Shown piece by piece: positions 17,235 to 26,873 of a stretch of DNA of 64,000 nt. Positions within the stretch are counted from its first letter, which is position 1. Every line of letters starts with the position of its first letter. The notes beneath the pieces are model-generated. The model did no database searches. It had not been told where the DNA came from and saw only the letters and a list, made by a program, of their open reading frames with translations. The position numbers and the translations under genes were made by a program. This DNA comes from Pirellulales bacterium (lineage in GTDB: Bacteria; Planctomycetota; Planctomycetia; Pirellulales; JANQPP01): NCBI GenBank assembly GCA_028289405.1, contig JANQPP010000106.1, positions 39,452-103,451 on the forward strand, written 5' to 3'.

Positions 17235-18269
17235 TTACGGCGTGTCCTGTCGCGATTCGAGACGTTCGAACAGCTTTTCCATACGTCGTTCGAGTTCCTC
17301 GAAGCGCTTGTCCATTCTCTCCGAGAAGTCACCGTCGAACTGTCGGTTGGGACGGGAGAACGCCCGGGGCTGTCCAAAACGCCCTTTGAAGTTGCCGTCG
17401 GAATTGTCGAAATACCATACAGGATTTCCGGAGCGACCAAGAAACTGCTGTACATATTCCCGCAGATCCTCGGGAAGCTGATCTAACTCCTCTTCCGTCA
17501 CGTCCCAGGTTTCATCGCCGCGCTGCACGTGAATGCGTGCCGGCGAGTCGCTGTCCTTTTGAATCTGGATCGAGAGGCCGTCCGGATGCTTGTCCGTGAG
17601 TTGCTTGCTTTTCAGTTGTTCCGTCCAACCAAACTGGCCCCGATCGACCCAGCCTGGGCCGTAGAAGTTGAGACGTAGCCCGCGATCGAGCCAGCGGTCA
17701 CGATTGGGCATCCTTTCCATCCACTGCCGCATCTCATTTTGCATTTGTTGATTGCCAAACTGCCTGAAACCAGGAGGCCCGGCTTGTGCTTCGGTAGGCC
17801 GTTTTTCCGGCTGCAAATGGAGCGTGGTTTCTTGTCCCTTGCGAAGAATGGTGAGCTTCATTTCTTCGTCCTGGTGGGCATCGACCGCCTTCACGATATC
17901 CGCCAGTTCACGGACGTTTTCTCCATCGATCTTGAGCACGATGTCAAAACGCTTCAAACCGGCCTTGACGGCGGGGCTCTCCGGCACCACTGTTTGGATC
18001 ATGTACCCTTGATTTTCGGGAAGCTGAAGTTGCGCGGCGAGCGCTTCATCCACCGGTCCGCCCAAAACACCGATCCAGTACTCGCTTAGTTGTACTGGCT
18101 GAACGTGTCCGTCACGAAGAGGGTTTCCATCTTCATTCACGTGCGATGGACGGAGGTTATTTAGATTCAACAACTCCAGTTCTTGCCCACGCAGCCAGTT
18201 TCCGGGCAAGATCGCCAAAGCCGCGATGGCTACCGACGCAACTCCCGAATTCCAAAAGCTCGATTTCAT
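17235..18269 (-). CDS. Secreted PDZ-domain protein
   Basis: A 344-residue exported protein with signal peptide (residues 1-29, cleavage near WLRGQ). One PDZ domain spans roughly 65-155, with YWIGVLGGP as the ligand-binding strand and KAGLKRFDIVLKIDGENV as the usual core. No protease triad is attached. The second half is charged and rich in Arg, Gln and Asp, with a coiled-coil-like end (residues 310-344). It follows the ECF sigma and anti-sigma genes on the same strand and may be an envelope stress sensor or adaptor of that system, or simply a target of it. The start follows AAGGAG. Confidence 0.8.
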   Translation of the reverse strand: MKSSFWNSGVASVAIAALAILPGNWLRGQELELLNLNNLRPSHVNEDGNPLRDGHVQPVQLSEYWIGVLGGPVDEALAAQLQLPENQGYMIQTVVPESPAVKAGLKRFDIVLKIDGENVRELADIVKAVDAHQDEEMKLTILRKGQETTLHLQPEKRPTEAQAGPPGFRQFGNQQMQNEMRQWMERMPNRDRWLDRGLRLNFYGPGWVDRGQFGWTEQLKSKQLTDKHPDGLSIQIQKDSDSPARIHVQRGDETWDVTEEELDQLPEDLREYVQQFLGRSGNPVWYFDNSDGNFKGRFGQPRAFSRPNRQFDGDFSERMDKRFEELERRMEKLFERLESRQDTP

Positions 18270-18415
18270 GGTAACTGTACTCCTTCTTTCCTGAAAAAGT
18301 TCGTTTCACTGCACCGACGCCATGACTTCGTCATCGCGACTCCCATCCAACTTCAAGCGACCGATACTTGCCGAAACATCCAAGTGGTTTGGCATGGTCC
18401 ATTGGAAGTGCTTTC

Positions 18416-19120
18416 CTAATGAAATCCCCAACCGTCACGCCAGCGCAGGTCCACCTGTTCCAGCGGAATCAACACGCGCTGGCCGTCCGTCGATTGCGCC
18501 GGCACGATGCTGCGCTGCCGTCGTACCTCATGTCCATGCTGCTGCCAGGCATCCAAAAACTCGTTGGAAACGAGCGGCGTCTGGCCACTCAGCCAAGGCC
18601 GCATGGTCCCCGGAGATTCCGCTAGCGGCACTTCCAGCGCCGGCTGCCCGCCTCCCAGAGAAACGGTGACCGTTCTCGCTTGCGCGGGATCGGGAGAATT
18701 GCCTGGATTGGGAAGTGAAGGCGGTGTGACAGGCGACTCGGCGATTTGATTTTCGGCAGGCGCCCCGTTTGGATCGGAAGTGAATGTCCATTCCTGTCGG
18801 CCGAGGAAAAAAGCGAGCAGCAAGCTGGCCGCCAGCGCGAAACCGTTCAGCCAACCGTGCTTTGCCCCAAACGGGCTTTGGCCCGCGGCACGGTTTCGTG
18901 GCAGGTGTTCCGGCTCCACATCGCGAGAGGCTGGCTGCTGGAAAACTTCGCCCCATGTCTGGTTTTCCAAGAAGGCCAACGCACAGCGCCGCCATCCGGC
19001 CGGCTCCTCCTCCAAACGTCGCAACAGACGGCGGCGTTCGTCTTCGGCCAGTTCTCCGTCGACCAGACGGTCCAACTCCTCCATGGAGATGGGGTTCTGG
19101 TTGGACGAAGGTTCGGTCAT
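18416..19120 (-). CDS. Anti-sigma factor-like membrane protein
   Basis: A 234-residue protein with a cytoplasmic N-terminus, one transmembrane helix (about 90-108, LNGFALAASLLLAFFLG) and a C-terminal extracytoplasmic part. The N-terminal segment MEELDRLVDGELAEDERRRL resembles the first helix of anti-sigma domains, but the HxxxCxxC zinc motif is absent, so it belongs to the non-zinc kind. Its start overlaps the stop of the sigma factor gene by 4 nt, implying translational coupling. The function is inferred mainly from this arrangement. Confidence 0.75.
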   Translation of the reverse strand: MTEPSSNQNPISMEELDRLVDGELAEDERRRLLRRLEEEPAGWRRCALAFLENQTWGEVFQQPASRDVEPEHLPRNRAAGQSPFGAKHGWLNGFALAASLLLAFFLGRQEWTFTSDPNGAPAENQIAESPVTPPSLPNPGNSPDPAQARTVTVSLGGGQPALEVPLAESPGTMRPWLSGQTPLVSNEFLDAWQQHGHEVRRQRSIVPAQSTDGQRVLIPLEQVDLRWRDGWGFH

Positions 19121-19695
19121 GGTTTCGTCTCCTCGGCTTGCTCTTGGGTCAACTTTTGCCTTAACCGCTGACGCGCCCGGAATAAGCGGGATTCAACGGC
19201 GCTGCGGGTCAGCCCCAAATGTTCCGCGATGTCCTCGTACGACCAATTTTCTCCATACTTCAGAGCGAGGATTTCCGCCTCCTTGCGGGGGATCTGCCGC
19301 AATGCTTGTCGGACTTGCTCTTGCCTTTCCCTCGCCAATAGCCAATCCAAGGGATCCGCCGCTTCGTCCGTGAATTCGTGCCTCGGCCTCGTCTCCGTGT
19401 AACGGGAGACGAGGTTTCTGCTCCGGCCCATCTTTCGCCGATACAACAGCGATTGCAGCACCGCCAAGCGGTAGAGCCACGGCGCGACCTTTTTCCCGTC
19501 CCGCAGCGGCGCCTTTTGCCGCACGGCGGCCATGGAGACGTTTTGGAATACGTCGTCCACCGCGTCCGCCTGCCTCACGCGGGCGGCAATAACCCTCTTC
19601 AACCAAGGTTCATGCTCGGCCATGGCCGCGGACCAATCGATCGGCGACGAAGCCTCGACAGGCAATTCGCTCGGCTTGGGAGTCTTGGCGGCCAT
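19117..19695 (-). CDS. ECF-type RNA polymerase sigma factor
   Basis: A 192-residue sigma-70 family protein with only regions 2 and 4. Region 2 covers about 28-95 (AVDDVFQNVSMAAVR and APWLYRLAVLQSLLYRRK). Region 4 covers about 128-182, with a helix-turn-helix (WSYEDIAEHLGLTRSAVESRLFRARQRL). It should direct polymerase to a stress or envelope regulon. The 4-nt overlap with the anti-sigma gene and the PDZ protein downstream form a typical planctomycete ECF unit. The signal is not evident from the sequence. Confidence 0.9.
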   Translation of the reverse strand: MAAKTPKPSELPVEASSPIDWSAAMAEHEPWLKRVIAARVRQADAVDDVFQNVSMAAVRQKAPLRDGKKVAPWLYRLAVLQSLLYRRKMGRSRNLVSRYTETRPRHEFTDEAADPLDWLLARERQEQVRQALRQIPRKEAEILALKYGENWSYEDIAEHLGLTRSAVESRLFRARQRLRQKLTQEQAEETKP

Positions 19696-19885
19696 TTATA
19701 GAGGTTGTTTCCGCGAGCGGACGGGCCTTGCGTTTCGCGGCCCAAAAATCGTGAAAATCTCGACGGCCTTCCTGGAACGTACGCGCCTTGCCGGCGTAAC
19801 GTACCCCGCCGCCAGTCCTTGCGCAAAGATAGCTTCCGTGCGAGGCGATCCCAGGAACGGGCCAGAATCGCGACCCATGGCCGGA

Positions 19886-21661
19886 TCATTTGCTGGTGAG
19901 GTGGATCGCACCGTCCCAACTTTCCGGCGGCTGGCGGTCGTGCTGCGCGATATACACGGTCAGAAAGTCCTTTACGCGATCTTCGGCGGTGACGCGATGC
20001 AGGAATTGAAAAGCTTCCTCCCAATCACCTTTTCGCCAGCTTTCCAAGGCCAAATGGTAATGGTGGATGTCTTCGTCGGAGATACTCGGGAATTCCGCCA
20101 AAGGAGGCAATAACTCACTAGCCAGCAAATTGGTCCGCGAACCCAAGGGACGCACCACGGCGAGCCGCCGCATGCGGGCCTGATGAGGAACCAACTCCTC
20201 CTCCGCATGGGCGGAGGTTTCCTCGTCCAGCAGGATACCGGCTTTGAATTTCTTGGTCATGGATTCCAGCCGAGCGGCCAGATTGACGACCGGTCCGAAC
20301 ACCGTGACCTTGACCTGGTCTTCCGTACCGATCTTTCCCGCCACCGCCGCTCCCGTCGCGATGCCAATACCCAAGCGGAAATCGCGAAGTGGGTGAGCGG
20401 ATTCGGTCTGCTTGGCCGCTTCGAATTCTCTCCAAATGTCTAAAGCGGCGAGACATGCCCGGGCTTCTCCGTCTGGCTGGGAGAGAGGCCAGCCCCAAAA
20501 GCCCATCACGGCATCGCCATGAAAATCTCCCACCACGCCGCCCTGTTTCAGGATGTGCCGCGTGGCGACGCCCAAAGCCAGGCTGACCCGCTGCAACAAG
20601 CCGAGGAGGTTGTCGGCGGATTGCTCCGAACGCTGCGTGAACCCCCGCAAGTCGCAGAAGAGGACGGAGACCCACGTTTCCCGAGGGCGCAAGACTTGGT
20701 CTTGAGCTTGTCCGCCGAGGGCATCCAACACAATCGGTGAGAAAAACTGGCGGAGGCTGGCGGTGCGTTGTTCCAGCATGCGTGCCTCGCGGAGGGCTCC
20801 CCACGTCGAAGCGACCAATTCCGCGAACTTCAGATCGTCCTCGAAACGGTCTTCCCATGCAGCCGGCCCCGCATCCACTGACGTTCCAGCCACGTAAATC
20901 GTCCAGCCAGGACACGCCGGACCGGGAACGGGCGTGCAGAATGCCCATTGCATTCCGCCGGAAATCGTGTATTGGCTTTCCTGGCCAGAAGACTCCATGT
21001 CCCAGCGGTAGAGCACGCTCTCCTCCGTCTCCACGGCTTGGCGAATGAGGCGGGAACTGGGACGAAAAGCGAGAGCCGAACCTTCCCGGCTGGACCAATG
21101 GAACACGGAAAGCGGCACGCCGCCGGGCGTCTCCTCCGGCAATTGCAACAGCGCGATCACCGTGGCGTGGGGAATCCCCTTGCGTAACAGGTGGCCGATC
21201 TGTTCGCAAAGCTCCTGGTCGTTCGCGGCTCCCTTGATCAGGTCGGGCAGGTCTCCTAGCAGGCGAATCTTCTCGGCGGAGTCGCGGTATGCCAGCCGTT
21301 TCAAATACTCCGCCGAAAACGTCCGCTGTTGGGTCGGCTGTGGAAAATCGGATGCCACGGAGAGCGCTTCATCCACCAGCGTGAACGACGTGTCGCCGAT
21401 CACGAAATGGTCGCCGGCCTGGATGGAGAAGGTTTCCGGCATCTCGCCGCGCCAGAAAACCGGGTTGGTCGCCGTGGGCAACGGCCGTACTTCGAGAGCA
21501 CCGTTCCGGTAGACAATTTCGACATGTTCGCGGGATATCTTGGAGTCCCAACTGACCGGCCATGGTCCGCTGGAACGCCCCAGCACGACCACTCGGCCAT
21601 CCGTCAGAGGTTGCCGCCAGCGGTTCCGTGAATCGGGGCCTTGTGCCACTAAATATGCCAC
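19886..21661 (-). CDS. FHA-GAF-adenylate/guanylate cyclase (class III)
   Basis: A 591-residue cytoplasmic signalling protein. Residues 20-95 are an FHA domain (GRSSGPWP and ISREHVEI are the phosphothreonine-binding loops). Residues 145-290 look like a GAF sensor. Residues 325-510 are a class III nucleotidyl cyclase with both metal-binding aspartates, Asp337 in FCDLRGFT and Asp383 in HGDAVMGFWG. A short helical tail follows. It should make cAMP (or cGMP). GTG start with AGGTG upstream. It lies 126 nt downstream of a Ser/Thr kinase on the same strand, so the FHA domain probably reads phosphorylation by that kinase. Nucleotide choice not determined. Confidence 0.88.
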   Translation of the reverse strand: MAYLVAQGPDSRNRWRQPLTDGRVVVLGRSSGPWPVSWDSKISREHVEIVYRNGALEVRPLPTATNPVFWRGEMPETFSIQAGDHFVIGDTSFTLVDEALSVASDFPQPTQQRTFSAEYLKRLAYRDSAEKIRLLGDLPDLIKGAANDQELCEQIGHLLRKGIPHATVIALLQLPEETPGGVPLSVFHWSSREGSALAFRPSSRLIRQAVETEESVLYRWDMESSGQESQYTISGGMQWAFCTPVPGPACPGWTIYVAGTSVDAGPAAWEDRFEDDLKFAELVASTWGALREARMLEQRTASLRQFFSPIVLDALGGQAQDQVLRPRETWVSVLFCDLRGFTQRSEQSADNLLGLLQRVSLALGVATRHILKQGGVVGDFHGDAVMGFWGWPLSQPDGEARACLAALDIWREFEAAKQTESAHPLRDFRLGIGIATGAAVAGKIGTEDQVKVTVFGPVVNLAARLESMTKKFKAGILLDEETSAHAEEELVPHQARMRRLAVVRPLGSRTNLLASELLPPLAEFPSISDEDIHHYHLALESWRKGDWEEAFQFLHRVTAEDRVKDFLTVYIAQHDRQPPESWDGAIHLTSK

Positions 21662-21787
21662 ACCATCACCTGTGTCAGCCGAGTTGTGCTCATCGCCGAA
21701 TAGGATTCACGAGATTTGATCGACCTTGAGTCATTTTCCATGCCCGTCGAGAGGACGGGCAAACCGTGTCCAAATTCTTTGCCGGAA

Positions 21788-23989
21788 CTAATGCCGAGGT
21801 TTCGGAACCTGGGGTGCGGCAATCGTGGGCAAAGCCTGCGTGGTGGAAAACCGTTCCGGGTCCGGGCGCGAGGCTTGTGGAGCATGTCCATTCCCCCGCA
21901 GGCCCCTGAGCACGAATGCCCACAGTCCGGAGAGAATCGTGCCCACCACGGCCAGTGCCGTCCAGCCGAGCATGGAAAACTGCCGGCGGAGCGTGGATAG
22001 CGTGTCGCCGATCGCCGCGTCATAGGTTTGCTGCACGATAAGCCGCCATCCAGAATCCTGCCCCCCGATATTGACCGCCGCCGCCGCCGCGAGCCAGCGC
22101 CCGCCGAACGCCGTTCCCTCGGCATGCATGCTCGTCGGATCCTGGTAATGTTCCCGCCGTCCGGGCATTTCAGCCAGAGGCATCTTGTCGGGCGGGACCA
22201 CGAATCGCGTGGGATCGGCAATTTTGCCGGTCTGCGACACGATCTCGGGAAACAGGGGATGTTCGAGAATCAGTCCCTGGCGTTTCCCTTCACGGCCATC
22301 AATCAGCACGGCGAATTGGTCTTCGTCCCCTTCCAATCGCACCACGTCTCCTACTTCCAGCGTCAAAGCGGCGACGCCAAGGAAGGTGCCATCCTCCGGA
22401 TCGTGGACCGGGCTGGATACAGCCACCACCCAGCGGTTCGTGGCCTGGCTGGGAAAAACATCCGAAAGATACGGAGCCATGAGATGTTCCGATTCCTCAG
22501 GGCGCCAAGACTCCGCCTCGTCATGGGCGCCGCCGTGAAAATAAGACCGCCAGGCGTAATTATGGGCAATGGTACCTTCCTGGAATGGGGCCCGGGCTAC
22601 TTGTAAGCCGCGATGGTCGGTGACGAAATAGCTGGCCACCGCCGAATTGCCGCCATTTCCCTGATTCTCGTCCATGAATTTCTGAAGCGCTTCGTTCACG
22701 AATTCTTGCAACGGCTGGCGACTGGGCAGTGCACGAAAACGTTCGCGAACAGGCTCTAACGCTTCCGAATCCGCGAACGGTTCGCTCAGCCGCGCGCTCA
22801 GCTCTTGAGCCGCCGAATCATTTCGCAGCGTTCTCAATAAAGCGGGAAGTCGCGAGTCTCGGGCCATCCGTTCCACGGACCGGAACCTCTGGTCCAACTG
22901 GTGTGCGACCTCCTTGGCCACGTACTCGGCGGCAAACTGGTTGCTTTTGAGCGCCCGCTCCACGAGGAATTCATCGGCGTTATGCATCAACCGAGCATAG
23001 CTCCAGCCAAGCAGGGCTCCCATGGAGAGTAGCAAAACCACCGGCCCGAACGCTCCCAGTAACAGCAATGGCCGGCGGGCACGCCATTTGGCCCGAGCGT
23101 CCAGGGCATCCAGCACAGCCTGCACATTGGGATAGCGGGCCGCCGGATCGATCGCCAGGCATCTTTCCAGCAAGTCCGCTAGCGGACGGTCCAAGCGCGG
23201 AAGCTCCCGGCTCGAAAGCAGCGGGGGAGCATCCATGATCACTTTGCGGTAACGCAGCAGGCGCTCGTCCAGGTCCGCCGCGGTTTCGATTTGTTCAATG
23301 GCATCATCCGTTTTACGTGGCGGGGAGCCGGTGAGCATGGAGTACAAAATCGCGCCCAGGCCATAGACGTCCCAGCAGGCATCGGGCACCGCGTTCAGGT
23401 CGGCCTGCTCGGGTGCCATGTAAAACAACGTGCCCAGCGAGGGGGACTGCTCGTGCGACAGCCGAGATTGGCCAAAATCGGCCAGGCGAGGTTTGCCGTC
23501 TTGATCAAGCAGCACGTTGTCCGGCTTCAGGTCGCAATGCAGGATGCCTTTGGCATGGGCATGGGACAGGCCAATGGCCAGTTCCCGAAAAAGTGTCACC
23601 GCCTCGTCGGTTGAAAACGGCCCCCTCGAACGTAAACGGTACTGCAGCGAGCCCCCTTCGATGTATTCCATCACGTAGTAGGCGGGATCGGCATCCCAGC
23701 CGACTTCAATCAGTTGGACCACGTAGCGGTCGGTCGATAAAAAGACCAGCTTCTCGACTTCGCGGTTGAGCAGCGCCGCGTCCAAGCCTCCACGATGATT
23801 GTAGTATTTGATGGCCACTCGGCGGCCCGTGTTGTGGTCGAGCGCGACCCAAACCTCCCCAAATGCCCCGGAGCCGAGGAAATCGGTGGCTTCAAAGCCG
23901 GGCACTTCCACGGGCGGAGTCCGCTGCCGTTCGCTCAATTGGCGAGAGCGGGCCAAATCAGAAGCCGATTGGTGTTCGGTACGTTCCAA
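21788..23989 (-). CDS. Ser/Thr protein kinase with extracellular sensor domain
   Basis: A 733-residue membrane receptor kinase. The kinase domain covers about 32-300: Gly-loop GSGAFGEVWV at 39-48, Lys61, HCDLKPDN at 151-158, DFG at 171-173, APE at 192-194. The catalytic loop reads HCD rather than HRD, so it is of the non-RD kind. A transmembrane helix lies at about 304-328, a large extracytoplasmic part resembling a dCache sensor at about 335-675, and a second helix near 680-703 before a short cytoplasmic tail. The start is a TTG without a clear ribosome site, so the N-terminus is uncertain. Ligand unknown; the FHA-cyclase downstream is the likely partner. Confidence 0.88.
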   Translation of the reverse strand: MERTEHQSASDLARSRQLSERQRTPPVEVPGFEATDFLGSGAFGEVWVALDHNTGRRVAIKYYNHRGGLDAALLNREVEKLVFLSTDRYVVQLIEVGWDADPAYYVMEYIEGGSLQYRLRSRGPFSTDEAVTLFRELAIGLSHAHAKGILHCDLKPDNVLLDQDGKPRLADFGQSRLSHEQSPSLGTLFYMAPEQADLNAVPDACWDVYGLGAILYSMLTGSPPRKTDDAIEQIETAADLDERLLRYRKVIMDAPPLLSSRELPRLDRPLADLLERCLAIDPAARYPNVQAVLDALDARAKWRARRPLLLLGAFGPVVLLLSMGALLGWSYARLMHNADEFLVERALKSNQFAAEYVAKEVAHQLDQRFRSVERMARDSRLPALLRTLRNDSAAQELSARLSEPFADSEALEPVRERFRALPSRQPLQEFVNEALQKFMDENQGNGGNSAVASYFVTDHRGLQVARAPFQEGTIAHNYAWRSYFHGGAHDEAESWRPEESEHLMAPYLSDVFPSQATNRWVVAVSSPVHDPEDGTFLGVAALTLEVGDVVRLEGDEDQFAVLIDGREGKRQGLILEHPLFPEIVSQTGKIADPTRFVVPPDKMPLAEMPGRREHYQDPTSMHAEGTAFGGRWLAAAAAVNIGGQDSGWRLIVQQTYDAAIGDTLSTLRRQFSMLGWTALAVVGTILSGLWAFVLRGLRGNGHAPQASRPDPERFSTTQALPTIAAPQVPKPRH

Positions 23990-24161
23990 AACGGTATTCG
24001 CCCATCAATAAGGAGCTTGCCAACGTGGGATCACGGCTGCACGAAGATGGCGGTTTCGCTACGGCGAAGCACGGATCCTCGGCTAGGAGTGACCGGCGTG
24101 ATCCTGTGCTGTATGTCATACCAAGGGGAGATGCGAGCGCGAAGCATTTCCTGGCCAGGCG

Positions 24162-24932
24162 CTAACGAAGTCGGCTGTCCGTGTTCAGGACCCCGAAGTG
24201 CTCCAGGCCCTCTTCCACCCCGCCCGCGAATGAATGCGTGGCACGATAGATTTGATGATGGTTCAGCTCCTCCGCCACCTCGACAAGCTCTGGCTGGGCA
24301 TTGGCTACAATGATGCCACGCGGAAACTCCTGAAACATGGTGGCATCGTTTCCCGTGTCTCCGGCCACGACGACGTTTTCATGGCCTGGATCGAGAATTT
24401 CCAGGAGGAAGCGAATGGCTTTGCCTTTGCCGGAAGATGCGGGCAAGATATCCAGATCCCGGCCGCTAGACCACGTGACCTGATAGCGGTTGGCAAATGG
24501 CGCGACACGGCGGCGAATTTCCTGGGCCGCCGCTTCGGGATTGGGACATTCGTCGAGAAAGCAGCTTGTTTTGAGTTCGGTGTTGAACATCTCCGGCTGC
24601 ATCCGCAGACCTGGGATGGCCTCCAAAAACGCTTCCGCCTCTTCACGATGGTATTCCCGCAGCAGAAGTTCCCGCCAGGCTTCCAGCGTTGGCAAGTCCT
24701 GGCTTAACGGGGAGACGTAAATCTCCGTGCCAACCTGGCAGATCACCGCATCCGGCTCTGGTAACCCTTCGTCGGCGATGCCGGAGACCACCTGTTCGAG
24801 TCGCCTGCCCGTGGAATAAATGAGGCGCAGGCGGCCCGAGGCGCGCAGTTCGGTGAGCCGCGCGGCCAAACGGTCAAGTGCCGCGCGGTCTCCGGTCAAC
24901 GTGCCATCCACATCGGAAGCGACGATCCACAT
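24162..24932 (-). CDS. HAD family hydrolase, sucrose-phosphate phosphatase-like
   Basis: A 256-residue HAD-IIB phosphatase. Motif I is SDVDGTLTG near the N-terminus, motif II is IYSTGRR near 40, the motif III lysine lies in SSGKGKAIRF, and motif IV is VAGDTGNDATMF. The cap domain and the GKG...GDTGND arrangement resemble the sucrose-6F-phosphate phosphatase group, but mannosylglycerate- or glucosylglycerate-phosphate phosphatases look alike. No sucrose-phosphate synthase or other sugar gene adjoins it. Cytoplasmic; substrate is inference only. Confidence 0.82.
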   Translation of the reverse strand: MWIVASDVDGTLTGDRAALDRLAARLTELRASGRLRLIYSTGRRLEQVVSGIADEGLPEPDAVICQVGTEIYVSPLSQDLPTLEAWRELLLREYHREEAEAFLEAIPGLRMQPEMFNTELKTSCFLDECPNPEAAAQEIRRRVAPFANRYQVTWSSGRDLDILPASSGKGKAIRFLLEILDPGHENVVVAGDTGNDATMFQEFPRGIIVANAQPELVEVAEELNHHQIYRATHSFAGGVEEGLEHFGVLNTDSRLR

Positions 24933-25196
24933 GAATTTGGTTGCTCCATGTGCTGACTTACATAAAGTGATTCCCTGTCGTCGGTAAGGAGAATCCGTCG
25001 ACGAGGATCATGGCCGAGGTGGCTCTGGAATCGAATTTTCCGCTGTATGTCGAAAGGGTCAAAGCCGCGACGAACTTGGCAAGACAGACTATACTAAACG
25101 AATACGTCCCATGAACGCCGCCTTGCGAGTCGTCCGCCGGATGAGTGGGTGTTTTTGAGTCCAGTGTAATAGAAAGTCCAATCCGGGAAGCAGTAA

Positions 25197-26699
25197 ATGG
25201 CTGGCCATTTAAGAGCGTCGTGGAAGCCATGGGCCGCGCTGGCATGGGTAGCAACTCTTGCCGGGGCTCTGCCCGCCGCCGAATTTCGGAGCTTGGGAAA
25301 TCTCTTTGGCGAAGATATCACGCGAATCACGGCAATGTCGGGAGATGCCTCGACGTTCGTGGGAGTCGGGACCCAATACCTGGAACGCGTTCCCTTCTCT
25401 GACGACGGGAAGTTCTTCATGGTCCTCGATTGGATCGATAAGCCCTACGCCTGGACCCTATCGGGCGGAGCCCAGCTTCCTCCGGGAGGTTTGGGAGATT
25501 TCAACGATTACGGGGTAAGCGGCGTCTCCCACGATGGCAGCACGCTCGTGGGGCGGATTGGCCAGCACAGAGGTCAGGCGGCCATCTACATTTCCGGTGA
25601 AGCCTTCATCTGGACGCCCGAAGACGGGTTACGCGGCCTCCATAGTTTCGGAAACTTTGATGCCTGGGATAGCACCGCGACCGCTGTGTCGGGTGACGGG
25701 CAGGTCGTGGTGGGCCTGGCCAGCGCGGAGGGTTTCGAGCGGCAGCAAGCCTTTCGGTGGACGCGGCAAGGGGGGAAGCAAGTCCTGTCGGAGGGATTTG
25801 CGCATCCCCTCACTGGTGTTCCCGTGCTTCAAAGTAGCGCCGCGGACGTGTCCGCAGACGGCTCCGTGGTCGTCGGCAGATTCCAGATTAATGACTACGG
25901 AATTCAATCCATGTTTCGCTGGACGGAAGAGCAAGGGTTCGAAAAGCTGGATGCACTCGACGGATATTCGGGTGGGTTAGCTTCGGCCATCTCCGCAGAC
26001 GGGCGGACGATCGTGGGCACGGCGGAGAAACTCTGGACGGCTGGAGGGCGAAGCGAGGTTTTCGAGAATCAAGCCATGCGATGGACGGAGGAGACCGGCG
26101 CGATCAGCCTCGGTTCCCTGGGGGAACGTGTTGATACGTGGGCGGAAGACGTATCCGCCGACGGTTCGGTAATCGTGGGACGCTTTTGGCGCCCTAACGT
26201 GGATGAAACGCAGGGCGGGCTCGGCGCATTCATCTGGGACGAAGCGCGGGGCATGCGGGATCTGCAAGAAGTCCTGGTGAAGGATTTTGGCTTGGCCAGC
26301 AGTCTGGGAGGATTTAACCAGCTCAGCGTCACGTCCATTTCCGACGATGGCAGGACCCTGGTCGGCACGGCACTTAATCCCGAACTCAATAGCGAAGGAT
26401 TCGGAGCAGTCACCTGGCTGGCGGTCTTGGACGATCCGGCGCTGCGCGCCGACGCCAATTTCGATGGCGTGGTCGATCTAGCCGACCTTCAAATCCTCAA
26501 AAGCCATTTCGGACGGGGACGCTTTCGCAGCGAAGGTGACTTTGATAGTGATGGCGATGTCGATTTGGCCGATGTGATTCTCTTGAAAACGGAGTTCGGA
26601 AGCCGCGTAGCATTTGCCGTTCCCGAACCCGCCTCTCTCCTGCTGGCTGGCATGGCATTTTGCTTTCTGCCTTTCTATTGCCGCAACCGGAGCCGATAA
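25197..26699 (+). CDS. HAF-repeat, dockerin-like, PEP-CTERM sorted protein
   Basis: A 500-residue exported protein. A signal peptide (residues 1-27) is followed by at least six HAF-type repeats recognisable by phrases such as VSHDGSTLVGR, VSGDGQVVVGLA, VSADGSVVVGRF, ISADGRTIVGTA and ISDDGRTLVGTA. Residues 420-472 contain paired calcium loops (DANFDGVVDLADLQIL and DFDSDGDVDLADVILL) like a dockerin. It ends with VPEPASLLL, a hydrophobic helix and RNRSR, the exosortase signal. GGGAAG precedes the ATG. Probably surface-attached; role unknown. Confidence 0.88.
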   Translation: MAGHLRASWKPWAALAWVATLAGALPAAEFRSLGNLFGEDITRITAMSGDASTFVGVGTQYLERVPFSDDGKFFMVLDWIDKPYAWTLSGGAQLPPGGLGDFNDYGVSGVSHDGSTLVGRIGQHRGQAAIYISGEAFIWTPEDGLRGLHSFGNFDAWDSTATAVSGDGQVVVGLASAEGFERQQAFRWTRQGGKQVLSEGFAHPLTGVPVLQSSAADVSADGSVVVGRFQINDYGIQSMFRWTEEQGFEKLDALDGYSGGLASAISADGRTIVGTAEKLWTAGGRSEVFENQAMRWTEETGAISLGSLGERVDTWAEDVSADGSVIVGRFWRPNVDETQGGLGAFIWDEARGMRDLQEVLVKDFGLASSLGGFNQLSVTSISDDGRTLVGTALNPELNSEGFGAVTWLAVLDDPALRADANFDGVVDLADLQILKSHFGRGRFRSEGDFDSDGDVDLADVILLKTEFGSRVAFAVPEPASLLLAGMAFCFLPFYCRNRSR

Positions 26700-26873
26700 C
26701 CCTCGCTTATTCAAGCGGGAAGACTATCCATGCTTTACGTCTCGGCCCCCCTCCGTTTCCCCGAGCCCGGTGTGTAAACTAGTAGATTCTCATGCACCGT
26801 GGTGCGGCTGGGCCTAGCGAGAAACTGTGGGCTTGGTACATCTGCTTGAAAATCTGGCGGGGAGTTTTGGGTT

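Noticed and set aside
20118..21209. Minus-strand frame of 363 codons, Arg/Gly/Pro-rich
   Set aside because: Another frame of the cyclase gene; the FHA and cyclase motifs fix the true frame.
24958..25254. Minus-strand 98-codon frame upstream of the HAF-repeat gene
   Set aside because: Reads fairly smoothly but has no ribosome site, no motif and overlaps the start of the HAF-repeat gene; I could not support it. A homology search would settle it.
26700..26720. Hairpin after the HAF-repeat gene
   Set aside because: The arms (CCTCGCTT / AAGCGGG) are short and imperfect and lack a T-run.
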